From the NCBI RefSeq assembly GCF_902806685.2, contig NC_048542.1, positions 11,392,533 through 11,456,532 on the forward strand: DNA of 64,000 bases, written 5' to 3'. The notes beneath the pieces were generated by a model. The model saw only the letters and a program-made list of their open reading frames with translations. It ran no database searches and had not been told where the DNA came from. Origin of the DNA: Maniola hyperantus. Taxonomy: Eukaryota > Arthropoda > Insecta > Lepidoptera > Nymphalidae. Made by a program: the position numbers and the translations under genes. Positions within the stretch are counted from its first letter, which is position 1, and each line of letters opens with the position of its first letter. Positions 19,974-32,090 of this stretch are shown piece after piece.

Positions 19974-22900
19974 TTATTTTTGTGATATCCAGTCTTCTTT
20001 GATCATATCAGAAGCTTTCTCAGCTATCATTATAGTTGGTGCATTTGTATTTCCTCTAACTACTAAAGGCATTATTGACGCATCAACTACTCTAAGGTTT
20101 TTGATTCCGTACACTCGTAATCTAGGATCCACAACTGATTTTTTGTCCCACTCTGGCCCCATTTTACATGTACCTGCAGTATGATAAATAGTGGTGGTAT
20201 ATTGAACAAGTAAACAAGCGAAATATGAATACGTTCCCCAAACATGTCCTGTACACCCTTTCACTGGTTCTCTGACGAATCTTGCACCATTTTTTTTAAA
20301 TATTTCAGTTTCTTCTAAGCCAACAGCAAATCTCATTGCGTCAACCAGTACATCAATGTCTTCTTTATTTGTAAAAAATCGTGGAAATATCAATGGTTGA
20401 CTCAATATTGGATCAGTTTGGTTCAATAAAAGAAATCCTCTGCTTTTAGGTACAAGTAAAACTGGTCTAGCTGTTAGACCATCGTAGAAAGAGAATGGGA
20501 AAAAATTTGTTGCCAAATAAGTTGTAGGGTCTGAATAAAATTCTTTGACATTTCTTCCAGCAAAATGAAATTGAATATCTGGTGCATTTTCACTAGCGTA
20601 CTTGGTTTTAACAAAGGCCACACTGGTTAAAATACTAGTAGATGATAATGGTCCAAATTTTTTTGGAGGTTGTTTTTTATATTTGCTAACTTCATTTAAC
20701 AAATCATGACCATTAACTGCTGTTGAAGTTTTATTTGATAGGGATATAATAAGAGCATCTGTAGTCACATGGTCTTGCAAATTTTGTCCTACAGGTAAAT
20801 TTGCAAAAATTGGTATGTTTAGGCTCTCCAAATGTTCTTTAGGACCGATACCAGAAAGCATAAGCAATTTTGGTGAATTAATTGCACCACTACTAATAAT
20901 AATTTCTTTTTTAGCATAAGCTTTATAAATCTTTCCGTTTTTAATATATGTTATTCCTTGGGCTGATTTTGTATTTGAATCTATAATTATTTTGGTAGCA
21001 TGAGCATTCACTAATATATTTAGATTAGCACGTTTTCTTCTTATTGGTTTAATAAAAGCAACATTTGTGGACCATCTTTTGCCATCTTTAGAAGTAGATA
21101 AGGCTATATTCGTACCAAAATTATCTGGCGATGTTAAATCATTTAAAGGCGATCCTTTTTCTTTGAATGTATCGACTAACATAACAGTATTTACATCAGT
21201 ATAAGAATATCTTTCTACGTTGAGTGGTCCACCAACTCCATGGTAATATTTGTCAGAAGATTCTACATCTCGATGGTTTTCAGATTTTTTAAAGTACGGT
21301 AGAACCTGAAAGTAAGTAATAAAATATAATGTTATGAAACTTAGAAAATTGTAGTCAACATCGTACGGCACTTTATATCCCGGATTTGGGGAGTGGTAAA
21401 AAGACGAAGATAAATAATATTTGAACATACCTCATTATAACTCCAGCCATAGTTACCCAGTTCTGCCCAGTTATCATAATCGAGTCGGTTCCCACGCATG
21501 TATACCATAAAATTGACAGAACTAGAACCCCCCATGGTTTTACCACTGAAAAAATAATTATGTTAATTAATTATTATTAGTGAAACATACATGCATCATA
21601 TCTGTTGTTCCTCAATAAGTATCTCAGTTCTTTTGCAGAGACAAAAGTACCTAGACAGAAGAGAGAGAGTACTACTAGTACAGAGAGTACTAAGACAAAA
21701 GCGCCAGAAAATAGAAGCTTTGTGAAAGTGTGTACTGTACTGTGTATAAATAAAACTGACCATTGCAGAGTGATGGTTGATAAGTAATTATTTAGATTTT
21801 TTTTTGAGGTGTAGGACGTACCTAAAAATACTATCATAAAAATTATAAATTATGGTGAATGTTGATGGTTTTATTAGTATGTAATCTACTTCGATTGAAT
21901 AAAGTAGTGTTAGATTATTAATATTGTTAATACCTTGTCCATGAACAACTTTGTCCTCTGGCAGATCTACACGTCAGTGTTTCAGGTTGAGTCCTGAAGT
22001 TCCAATCGATGTTAGAGCCTTTAATTACTGCTGCAATTGACGGTGCCATAGTGACATCGGGTTGTTCAGGTCCGGCCTCTATTAAAAGTATCTAGTAATA
22101 AAATTTCAAGCGTATAATGTATACAGCTTTATCTAAGAGTATTAATAATTTATTTGTTGGAAAATATAATAAAGCAGTCCAGAACTTTGATAAGCGCTTT
22201 GAATAGACAACACGGGTTTACTAAAATTCCGTAGTAAAACACGAAATCCTTAAAGTTTCATCCAGTCCGCTGGTTCTTACTTCAATCTGACAGAAATTAC
22301 TCCCCATGTTATAAATGCGAAAGTGTGTTTGTTTGTAGGTTTATTGGTTTGTTGGTTCGTCACGTCGCAACGGAGCAACGGATTGACATGATTTTTTACA
22401 TGGGTAACTGCAAAGTGATATGACTTCATCCGTGCGGACGAAGTCGCAGACATCAGTTTGTATAAATAAGTACCTACTTATTTGAGCTGAATAAAATTTC
22501 TACCTATTTAATTAGTAAAGCTGGTGTATTCAATATCCATTCTAGTTCTTACCACTTGGAACTTACTTTCCATTTCTTAATTTCAGATAAGCGATTGGCA
22601 ACAACACAGCCAGCTGATCCAGCACCAACTATGATGAAGTCGTAATATTCTTCAGTATTTCTTCTATGTTTTGGTTCTCTTTCTCTCTTGTTCTTCTCCT
22701 TTGCTACTGGCACTTCATGTTTACCAAAAATTTCCAACATTTTTTTGAGTAAATTTATATCCACTGGTTGATGAAATTCATTGTTATGTTCCGTAGGAAA
22801 ATTATTGAAACGTGAAGAAGGGTGAAAGGTATTAAAATTATAAAGATCCTTTTCGTCTTTTCTACGAGGCTGCGTGTGATGATGGTAACTTTGTGGAGGC

Positions 22901-23151
22901 CCGTAGTCGAAATTATAAAAGCCAACTGGGTTGTTGAACTTCAATCCTTGTATTTCTGAATTTATTTGTAATGTTCGACTTGAAAGCGTATATGGATTTT
23001 TTTTCAGGTTTGGCACGCTGTATGAAACACCACCAAACAGACGAGTCACTAAGGCCAAAAACATTACACCCGTAGATGAACATGTTGTCAGAGGAGCTTG
23101 CTGTTCCTTACAAATATCACTAAAATTTTGCGGTGCCCATGTGGATACCAT
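19974..23151 (-). CDS. GMC-family FAD-dependent oxidoreductase (glucose-dehydrogenase-like), gene A
   Basis: Four coding exons on the minus strand: 23151..22567, 22091..21934, 21545..21431, 21305..19974. All introns are GT-AG (donors GTAAGT, GTATTA, GTATGT), phases 0, 2, 0. The product is about 729 residues. Seen: hydrophobic segment 28-45 (GVMFLALVTRLFGGVSYS), a poorly conserved linker about 55-150, a basic cluster 151-164, the FAD dinucleotide fold GAGSAG at 176-181, the acidic FAD-ribose residue in LLIEAG (Glu200), a first GMC signature SGKTMGGSSSVN from 248, a second GMC signature GAINSPKLLMLSGIG at 426-440, catalytic-type His in YHTAGTCKMG (about 661) and GNTNAP (704-709). Insect relatives are usually a little over 600 residues, so this one is long at the N terminus. 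The family oxidises alcohols or sugars using FAD, and members are often secreted; the substrate here is unknown. The start is the ATG at 23151: a reading that starts at 23160 uses GTG, and gene B has its ATG at the matching place. Confidence 0.93.
21306..21430 (-). other. Gene A intron 3 (125 bp)
   Basis: Donor GTATGT after the codon for Glu in NYGWSYNE; acceptor TTTCAG before GTTCTACCG. Unspliced reading continues open through the intron, so a continuous frame here (to 21428) is not the true protein. No transposon is present. Confidence 0.85.
21546..21933 (-). other. Gene A intron 2 (388 bp)
   Basis: It interrupts the Ser codon (AG|T) right before the first GMC signature. Donor GTATTA, acceptor TTTTTTCAG. 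Frames within it on both strands (21577..21837, 21605..21787) are chance. No repeat was recognised. Confidence 0.85.
22309..22462 (+). mobile_element. Helitron-like fragment in gene A intron 1
   Basis: Starts TTATAAATGCGAAAGTGTGT, contains CACGTCGCAACGGAGCAACG and ends GCGGACGAAGTCGCAGACAT then CAGTTTG, so the CTAGT terminus is mutated. It is antisense to gene A within the 475-bp intron 22092..22566 and is the only mobile sequence seen in this gene. Confidence 0.65.
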
Positions 23152-24317
23152 TTTTGTCACTTAACGTAACTCACTGTTAATTAATTGCTGATAACTGCAT
23201 TTAAGTATCTCAGAAGCTATGTAATGTGCTACGACGTTGAACACGGTTAAAGTAATGATCTACTCGTACAAGCATCAAACGTAAGTAACTTATTGAGTTC
23301 ATGCTGCAGAAATAAGGTTACTCAACGTCACCAAAAAACCAACCTCAAGTTTTTTGATTTTGGTGAGTAGGTTTTAAGGTGCTTACTCACTGTTCAAATT
23401 CTGTTGAATCAATTGGTTGGAGTCGTAACTGATCATACTCTTCTTACGACTGAACTAAGCTCACAATTTCATTTCGATACCATTAGCTACAGTGCAAGTC
23501 TTCGTCAAGTGTATTATGATTTTAAATTGGAAATCTCATCAGTTTGTTTTTTCATTAGGTACTTAAATGTGAGGGATATTTATACAGACCAAAACTTTTA
23601 ACTACAAGTAACGATGTACTGATGATGGAGATTATCATACAAAACACGAAGAATTTCTTAGTGACAAAATTGCATGGAATCAATCTGCTTTGCACTCACC
23701 TGCCTAAAGATCATTATTCTAATCTGTGAAATGATTGGACTACACATTGACGTTATACCTAATATTTTTCATTTTTGTAAAGATTATTATAAGTAATAAC
23801 TGCTGAGTTTTTTGCTGGCTCTTTTCAGTAGAACCTGTTTTCCGAACCAGCTTTAGTGTAGATAAATCATAAGATCCATGAATTGGCTTGCATTAAATAA
23901 ATACTTACTCTGACATTAGGCTTTTTTTCAGAACACATGGCGCCTATCCACAAAACATCTTACGATAAGAAACACGCTGCACTCTGAGCAAATAGAATAA
24001 ACCGCTCTATTCGCGATCCAACGCGCATTAAACATAATATTGACATCACTGACTGCTAGAACGGTCCACTCGACATTCAGAGTTTTGGAAAAAAACAGCA
24101 ACGTGCTTATTCATGAAGCAATTTATTGTTTCTTGAACAAAATGATGGAACAAAATATGAATTTGGACAGTGAGCAGGCACTTTTAAAAACTTCTTACTA
24201 TTAGAATTGGTTGTGCTTGGCTGCTATGATTATCTACTTTTCTTGTAAAATGGCGACTGCAAATTAACGATAAATGTTACAAAAAATATTGGAAAAAATA
24301 TCGCTACTATTATCATA
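23152..24317. other. 5' flank of gene A; no clear promoter
   Basis: The sequence just before the start codon (AAGTGACAAAAATGG) resembles that of gene B (AAGTGAAAAAATGG), so some 5' leader is conserved. No convincing TATA box and initiator pair was found. A plus-strand 65-codon frame at 23404..23601 has no support. Confidence 0.45.
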
Positions 24318-24445
24318 ATGGCGAAGGTGTGTCTGTTTATGTTACTTGGTTTAGCAATCAACTGCGTTGCAACGGAGCAACGTGGTTCGACATAGCAGGA
24401 CCTTGGAAAATTAAAGAGTTTCCACGGGAAGTTGCGAGATTATAG
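24318..24445 (+). mobile_element. Helitron-like fragment, second family
   Basis: GCGAAGGTGTGTCTGTTTAT, TGCGTTGCAACGGAGCAACG and GAGTTTCCACGGGAAGTT match the family interior; both ends are lost. 24446..25287 has no recognised feature; the 107-codon minus frame at 24542..24865 lacks any family resemblance. Confidence 0.45.
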
Positions 24446-25287
24446 TCTGTTTATAACAAAGAATATGCAAATCAAATTTAACAAAAGTTAAATCTAAAGT
24501 ATTGTGTATCTTCATTTAATCTTCATCATCACAGTATTATTTTACAAGTTAGTTGCTTTTAGTGAGGAAGTTCGTTTTTGGTACATTTCAAAGATTCTGT
24601 TATTAAGTATATTGCAAAGTTTCCAACTCCTGAAATGGTTTCCACGAAAATTGCTCCCGTACTCTAAGAGCACAAGAAACAAACAAGTAAAACGCTTTAA
24701 CTCAAAACGCTCATAAAATAAAGCACTTATACCCTCTAAATTACCCATACCGTCATAAATCCTATACACCAACGCACGGCTGTAAAATAAAGTATACCTT
24801 AGGTAGGTTACATATTGACTGGGTATGCTCGAACCGAACCTAATAATGGAGCTTTTAAATTTCATATATCTTCCCCTATTTCATGTGGGAGCGTTTCCAC
24901 GTTATCAAATTCAATATCGGATGCCAATCTGATATGATGTATTTTACAAATCCGAATCAAATTCAATGGGCTAAGTTACTATGGTGGAAAAATAAGGTAT
25001 TGTTAAGTAAACTATTACCATTTTGATTAGCTGTTATCCGTTGCAGAATTCTCTAAAAAAATCACCTTGTTTTAAACGGACAGATTGGAGTCAAACAGCT
25101 ATAAATTTACCTCAGTACTACCATAACATCACTATCTCATTGAAACAAATTAGCACAGCGTTATTTTTAAAACGAAAGTCGTGTTCTATAAAGCTTTCAA
25201 AATTAGTATTACACTGGACATCATTCATTGGGTATACCTACCTATAACATTTTAGATTCATTCATCATCATTGTTGTAAGAAAAATA

Positions 25288-25631
25288 CCTGCCAAGTGCG
25301 AGTCAGGCTCGCGCTCCGTACTACAGTCGTATTTTGTCGACATTGTGCAGGATAATTCAAAAACTATGATACATAAAAATAAATAAAAATCTGTTTTAAT
25401 ATGCACAGGTGAAGACCTTTCATATGATACCCCACTTGATATAGTTATCTTACTTCGAAAATTTAAAATACTAATTATTATTTCATGACCACAATTTAAT
25501 TTTTTTTGTGTGATGTAACCACAAATTCACGGTTGTCAGATTTTTCCCCAAATGTCAGCTATAAGGTCTACCTACCTGCCAAATTTCGTGATTCTAGGTC
25601 AATGGGAAGTACCCTGTAGGTTTCTTGACAG

Positions 25632-25679
<48 letters not shown>

Positions 25680-25731
25680 CAAAGTGATCCTATAAGGGTT
25701 TCGTTTTTCCTTTTGAGGTACGGAACCCTAA
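25288..25731 (-). mobile_element. Full-length GGTTCCG-type repeat
   Basis: The reverse complement matches 17636..18051 end to end, with an expanded (GACA)n of about ten units at 25627..25678. Confidence 0.7.
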
Positions 25732-25765
25732 AACGAGGTGCAGGTCTTGTTGCGTAATATAACCG

Positions 25766-25832
25766 TTTCTTTTGACATGAAATTTGACACAAAAAGTTAA
25801 AATGGACCATGCAGAGTTAAATTTTATGCGTA
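25766..25832. mobile_element. One arm of an M2 MITE
   Basis: TTTTGACATGAAATTTGACA, CAAAAAGTTAAAATGG and GAGTTAAATTTTATGCG match one arm of the palindromic element at 61650..61781 plus its outer flank. The other arm is absent. Confidence 0.5.
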
Positions 25833-26813
25833 AATACTGATTTGACTTTCCAGTCAATATGATACCCCCACATAGGTTTTATCGAAAACACTCATATCGT
25901 TTTTAAATTTATGTACTCTCATCTAAATCCTAAGTGTTTCCTGATATTATTTGTGCGTAGCCGTGAGTTTGATGTACCTATATTTTTTTTAAGGTTCTAC
26001 TAAAGTATGTAAGTATCAGACCTAGAATATATTTTAATAAAATATATAACTTAGATATTGATGACATATATATAATATATTCCATCACCATAGCAAAAAT
26101 AGACGTTTTTTAGGTGAGTGTGTAGGAGTCATAACATTATCTTTCTACTCGACAACAATAAGTGCAGCCATATTGTATTTACGAGTAGGTGTTTGTTGGT
26201 CCTCTCTTAATTGCTAAAATTACTCATTAGATTTTTATAAGTTGCCGTTGACTTTGTTTTAGCACTTTGTGAAAAAAATAGATTTTGGTAGGTACTTACA
26301 ACAATACTGTGTAACATTCATCCATGATAGTACAAAACTAACATAAAATTCAGGTTTTAGTTTTTGAACTTCATCTTGCTTGTAATTTTTAGTTGGTGAC
26401 CTAAATTATTATGATTTTAACCTAAACTGCTAGAGGGTAGGTAGGTCCTGGTTGCGCTTAATGAGCTACGATGCTCTGTATAAAAGCTTGCAAATCCAGA
26501 TTAGGATAATTAGTAGGTCAACAGGATGAAATTAGTGAAAAATGTTGGCCAGAAAAGATCGCGGTATACCGCATTAAGGTCAAAGATAAATTCAAGTAAG
26601 AGCTAAATTCAAATTATACTAAGAGCGTCTCTCTACTTAGGGTGGACTTTTGAGTCGAGCGTCTGTGGCGTCAGTGGCGTATATAAAATTGAATCCAGAG
26701 CCGTAAAAATAAAATAAAAATTAAATTAAGTCCTTACTCATAAGTCGATGCAATACAAGCACAATACAAGTAATTTATTTGCCATATTTTTTTCAGTTTT
26801 AACAGTTTTGACG
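25833..26813. other. Intergenic, nothing recognised
   Basis: AT-rich; no exon or repeat family identified. Confidence 0.5.
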
Positions 26814-26915
26814 ACCTCCCTAGTGCAGCGGTAAGCGCTGTCTTGTTAGTGGGAGGTCCCGGGTTCGATTCCCGGCAGGGGTTCGGAATTTTGTGATTTT
26901 TAAATTTCTGGTCTA
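26814..26915 (+). mobile_element. 3'-truncated tRNA-derived SINE head
   Basis: GACGACCTCCCTAGTGCAGC, B-box GGTCCCGGGTTCGATTCCCG, then GGAATTTTGTGATTTTTAAA. It matches the head of the SINE in gene B intron 3 and stops where a GGTTCCG-type repeat begins. Confidence 0.65.
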
Positions 26916-26916
26916 A

Positions 26917-27156
26917 TTAATACTAATTATAAGTTTATGGCCACAATTTAATTTTTTTGTGTGATGTAACCACAAATACATGGTTTTCAGATTTTTCCCC
27001 CGAATGTCAGCTATAAGACCTACCTACCTGCCAAATTTGATGATTCTAGGTCAACGGGTAGCTGTAGGTTTCTTGATAGACCGACAGACAGATAGGCAGA
27101 CAGACAACAAAGTGATAGGGGTTCCGTTTTTCCTTTTGAGGCACGAAACCCTAAAA
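26917..27156 (-). mobile_element. GGTTCCG-type repeat, truncated
   Basis: Complement of the 5' half of the family, from the TTTATGGCCACAATTTAAT region to CCTTTTGAGGCACGAAACCC. The 3' half is missing. Confidence 0.6.
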
Positions 27157-28654
27157 ATATCATATATCTACCTACTCGTGTATAGTTGCAATCTGCGCAA
27201 TATCTTCGTGTCTTCAGGAACAACTATCAGCAATCTAATAGAGAGCTGAACATTGCTTGCACTTTGTTTGCTCTCTGCCCCCCTTCACCTATTTGCGTCT
27301 AACCCTAGACCATTGCACACTAATGCATTTTAGTGATGCGCTCCTTTTGGATCTTTTATATCGATATTATGATTTTCTTTTGAACCTTTTGTGTAAAGTT
27401 TTTATCTCCATTATTAAGAACGTATCTCTGTTTGTTACTTTTTGATGCCTCAACTACTCAAACAATTTCAACTTAGCACAAAGCCTAAATCGCCCGTTGG
27501 AGAATAATATTAAGATACCTTTTATTCTAAGGAAATATGGGGTCCGTACAAGATTTTACAATACTTAAATTCACAAGGACGAAGTCATGGAAAACGGCTA
27601 TTTTTTTAAAATGAAAGTACGAGTATGAAAGACTTTTTAATTTGCAATACTTATTAATACTACACTAGTATCAATAGAGAGGCGTTAGAAAAATGTCCAA
27701 GTTTGGAGTTGCACTGAGGTTAGAAAATAATATTATCTCCAGAAGTTAATTAACTTATAAACTACTATATACATAGAGTTTGAAGAGCTTGATTATTGAT
27801 TCTCTAAAATATATTCAGTAAATAATATATCTATAGTATTTTTTATCTGATTTGCGAAACAAACATCGTCACTTATCTATTATTTTTACGGCAGCAGATA
27901 TCATCATGCAACTATTGGCGCCGATTCTGTTGTCTTTCTCTTAACTAAATTTAGAGTATCTGCATCTTTTTCTTTTTAATATTGCTAAAAAGGGACTAAA
28001 TATGAATTGTACACTTAAAGACTCTAAATTTTAGTGCACGCCACAATTTTAAACAGTAGGCTCGTGACAGGCAGCTAAAGTCACGAGGTTTGACGGCTCT
28101 AACTTAAACATAAAAATGACAAACTGTGACTGTCCTTTTCATATAACATTAGTAAGCAGAGGATGCGAATACTCTAAAATTTAGGTGTGCTCAGAATCAG
28201 TAATAATGTTTTCTTAATTTTCTACTCGATAAATTCGGATGCGTCTCCTCACTATCGCCACGTAGAATACACCTTAATAGTCCACCACTTTGCTCATTTT
28301 ACACAGCGACCGCGTTACTTTATCTACGTGTCAAGCGCCCTCTGGCGTCTACTTACATTTCCTTCCGAAACAAATAGTTTCAGTACTTCTTTAGTTCAAA
28401 ATTGGCGGTAATTGTCGTAAAAGTTTACAACTAGTAGCGCATTAGGAATGATGTTGTTGTATTGTTGAATGTTAGGAATTTCTTAAAGGCAAAATTTAAG
28501 AAATTGTGCCTCAATTGGAGAGTTTATACCAGCTTAGAAATCTTGTTCTAATGATTAGAATGTAACATAAAATAACCGAAGATTAGGCATATTATATCAA
28601 ACAACTTAGCTGCTCTGCTTACTACGTCTTAGGGGGTAATGGATTTTATGAAAT
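27157..28654. other. Intergenic, nothing recognised
   Basis: About 1.5 kb with no supported feature; frames are at most 74 codons and unassigned. Confidence 0.5.
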
Positions 28655-28760
28655 CGACTTTACCTCTTCCAGGTGAGCCCTCTTCCATTTTAGACTGCAT
28701 CGTTACATTTCATCAGACGAGATCAGTCAAAAGCTGACACAGGTCAGCTTTTATATTCGA

Positions 28761-29001
28761 TCTAGCTCATGCCCGCGACTTCATCCGCGTGGACTACACA
28801 AATTTCGAACCCCTAGTTTACCCCCTTAGGGGTTTAATTTTCAAAAATCCTTTCTTAGCGGATGTCTACGTCATAATAGCTGTCTGCATGCCAAATTGCA
28901 GCGCGATCCGTCCAGTAGTGTACGCTACTTGCTTGCGTTGATAAATCAGTCAGTCAGTCAGTCAGTCAGCCAGTCACCTTTTCCTTTTATATATTTAGAT
29001 T
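28761..29001 (-). mobile_element. Helitron-like element, third family
   Basis: Starts TCTAGCTCATGCCCGCGACT, contains CCTTAGGGGTTTAATTTTCA and (CAGT)n near 28947. Nearly full length. A short SINE-tail match (TTTTAGACTGCATCGTTACA) lies just before it at about 28690. Confidence 0.65.
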
Positions 29002-30354
29002 CAAGAAACGGTCTTAAATCATTGAAGGAAGTACAATGAAATCACGGCCATTGTTTATCCCAAACCTACAATGAAGTAAATTAAAATGAATTCAAAACTC
29101 AAATTGCAAAATTCGCCATCTTAAACTGTCGATGGTCGAGGACTATCCATTGACACATCTAGTAATAAATCAGTTTAATTTTCTAATTCCATTAATATGT
29201 ACCGTCAACTGATACGTCTGTCACATTGCCTGTGAGAATTAGGTAACATTTGTAATGAGACGTTAACTATGGTTCTATCTCGGTTTACACAAAGCAACGA
29301 TTTGCTGTTAACTAAAGTAATTTTGGAGGCAATTTTGCATGGGACTTCCTATATTATTTGATCATATTAAATAGTAACTGACCCGTCCCGGCGTTGCTGG
29401 GATGGAATTTCTGAAAATCCTTCCTTTGTAGCTTCTACGAAAGTATAAAGAAAACCTACGTTACAGAACAACAGAATACATATTCCGTTTGCAAAATAGA
29501 CCTAAACCGCGCGGTTTACTAAGAGAAGTTTCTCTAGCGCACTTTCCATACAAACGTAGTTCCTCATGCCCGTGTAACTTTACACATTTTTACAGAAATC
29601 TGGAGGACTGGAGACATATATTTCTAAAGCGTATCAACTATATTTATTGAGTTTGATTGGTCCTATTTAAATAAGAACCAATCGTTGGGGAATGCACTAG
29701 ATGGCGCTAGGGTTAATTCTCAACGCTCCCGAATTAAAAAAAACTTCATGAAGGTTAATGATTATCTAGCTAGATCTACTATTGAACTCCGCGAGGTAAT
29801 TTACAACAGAATTCAAACTCCGATCACAAATATTAATTAAATTGTCTCACTCAACGGGAGCGTTAAACCATTCCAAACAATAAGAATTTTCAAGACTTAA
29901 AGATTAATTTTGCAAATGAGGCTTTGCTAATGAATATTCAGAGTTTTGTCGCCATCTTTACTGTTCTCCAAACTTGATTTTAATATTTTATTAAATAACT
30001 ATTTATTCAATTTGTGAGATTTATTGTTGTTTTTAAGGTCTTTGCACATTACACTGACTCGACGCCAACTCCACTACGACTCGACTCACAGTAAAGCATG
30101 GAAATGTGAGCTTTATATCGTGTCCCTTATTTATAATTGAAATATGCGTAAGGGCAGTGTAAGATGACCTCCACGGTCCAGCCCACTTTTTTTACACACA
30201 CCGAATTTTACTTACATTGACATTTTGTTAGGTTTTAACACAAAATTGCTATTTTTATAGCAATTTTGTATACATTTTATATAATATGTTATTATATTAT
30301 GCAATATAACGCACAACAGACGGAAACGTTTAAGTGCGGAAACCAGCCCAGAGC
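29002..30354. other. Intergenic, mostly unrecognised
   Basis: Around 29380..29430 TGACCCGTCCCGGCGTTGCT resembles the 3' end of another CTAGT-type repeat. Otherwise no feature was seen. Confidence 0.4.
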
Positions 30355-30376
30355 GAAGAAGAAGAAGAAGAAGAAG
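30355..30376 (+). repeat. (GAA)n microsatellite
   Basis: About seven GAA units. They create overlapping Glu-rich and Ser-rich frames that are not genes. Confidence 0.85.
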
Positions 30377-30441
30377 ATATGCAATATAAACTGCTATTTA
30401 TATTGTATATAAATTGCAAAGCTAAGTGTATTATTGTACAG

Positions 30442-30623
30442 TACGCGGCAGAAAGTAATGTTGGTACATCGGCCTTTAGAATGACATTTCGGCTTTGTAG
30501 AGCGTTGTCTCTGTCTCTCATACCTACACATGTGACGTTTTGTCGGTCTCAATGACAGACACAGTGCTCTACAAATCTGCTATCTCCTTCTAAAGGTCGA
30601 TGTACATTACTTTCTGCCGCGTA
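30442..30623. mobile_element. MITE, family M3
   Basis: Inverted ends TACGCGGCAGAAAGTAATG and CATTACTTTCTGCCGCGTA, about 40 bases each side. A second copy is at 52993..53166 in reversed interior order, sharing CGGCTTTGTAGAGCGTTGTC. Confidence 0.75.
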
Positions 30624-31309
30624 CCTACTGTAGATAATATTTTATTTTAATAACAAGTTCTAAGTATCGCACTAAAGCTTTAAGTTGCTCTCACAGCTTA
30701 AATGGTATCTTTAATTCAGTGAGGATTAATATCTTGCAAATTAGGCCATTAAAACCATAAATATTCAAGAGTTTCTTTTAATCTCGGCCTCATAATACAA
30801 GTCCATTTTCTTGCATTCAAATGGAGAGAAACTTCAGAATGGGCCTTGTTAAATCTACTTTAGCCGGTGGAACGACTTTAATATACGCCATTTATTCTTC
30901 TTCGCATAAATTTCTCAAAATAGGTGTTAAGTTTATTTCAACTAGGTACTAAATCATCGCAAATATATACAGAGTGTAACCAGAACGCTAGCAAAAACTT
31001 AGCAAAAAATTAGAAAAAAATAACCTCTCATTTTGTCTCACATACCTTCTAAGGCTTAGAATCTAAGCTATAAATAACTCTACATATAGAATGTTTCGTC
31101 CCGTAACCTGCTATGTGCCAAAGACCGGATTTTTGGGATGAATTTATTGAAATTGGTTATCGGTTTTCGGTAAATTATTATTTGAACTTGATCTTTATGG
31201 GCTCTAAAGGTATCAGGTTAAAATTAAGAGAATAAAATAATATTATACTATACATTTTCCTCCAATGAAATTGTCTCTTTTTTAAATTTTGGTACAAGTT
31301 TTACGATTG
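30624..31309. other. Intergenic, nothing recognised
   Basis: AT-rich; no supported feature. Confidence 0.5.
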
Positions 31310-31400
31310 CCTTGTGAAGTCATCCGATGGTAAGTGATAATGCAGTCTAAAATGCAAGCATACTAACCTGGCTACTGACCTAACCATGACCTAGGCAGAC
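31310..31400 (-). mobile_element. SINE tail fragment
   Basis: GATGGTAAGTGATAATGCAG and TAAAATGCAAGC match the tail of the SINE in gene B intron 3. Confidence 0.45.
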
Positions 31401-31429
31401 ATAACATGAAAATATGAAACTGTTTAGTA

Positions 31430-32090
31430 GAATTAGGCCACCTTATGGCGGGCTACCAGTCAGGTAACCTCCTCGTGTGCCTGAGTGTTGCGGGTCCCTT
31501 TCAGCAGCACTTGGGTCGGTGCACCCTGGTAACATGGTTAACAATTTCTCTTCATGGGATATTGTTGGTCATGGCTAATTGACCTGGCAGGGTGGGGGTG
31601 TTGTCCGCGCGTCCCTTTGAGTGTCTCGAGCAGAGGGCGCAGTAGACGCACCCATGGGGCATAGCCCCAGGAGTGCAGGGTGTCGCTCTGATGAGTGGTT
31701 GGTGATGTGTGTTTCATCACCCATTCGACCACAGTTTGGTGACAGATGAGGAAGATGTTGAGGATGGGGACCGTGGAGAGGGAATTCCCCTCCCCGCGAG
31801 TTCTAGTCCTCGGGAGGACCTGTGGATGATGGACAGGGGGCGGTCCGTCTCTCACAGTGTGGTCCTCGGGTTGTTTGGTGTGGTGTGGTTCCGGCATGCC
31901 TCGAACGGTGTTTGGGGGCACGTAGTGCCCCAGTGGTGGGTCTGCTGCGACGGGCATCCGCTGGCGGAGTAACGAGGCATTGGTCCCTACTCCCTTGTGT
32001 AGCGGTGGGATGGAACTTCGTGAGGTTTTTAGTCGGTAGGAGTCCGACATAACCACTGTTCATGATGATTTTGACATGATGGATTTTCCT
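31430..32090 (-). mobile_element. GC-rich unclassified repeat, copy 1
   Basis: A GC-rich island in AT-rich DNA. The minus strand has a 172-codon frame (31538..32056) with RLKTSRSSIPPL, ADPPLGHYVP and WVMKHTSPTTHQSDTLHSWG. The same text, with frameshifts, occurs at 37395..38395. No enzyme motif was recognised. Recurrence in a second place and rearranged reading frames indicate a repeat, probably the 3' part of a retrotransposon, rather than a host gene. The class is unknown. Confidence 0.6.

Noticed and set aside
21306..21428. Continuous 484-codon frame through gene A exon 4
   Set aside because: The first 41 codons are intron 3; a good acceptor at 21306..21307 and the paralogue place the exon start at 21305.
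23152..23160. Alternative start of gene A at 23160
   Set aside because: The codon there is GTG. The ATG at 23151 aligns with the ATG of gene B and shares its leader sequence.
24542..24865. 107-codon minus-strand frame as a gene
   Set aside because: No recognisable domain, ordinary AT-rich composition, an overlapping frame on the other strand and no splice or promoter context.
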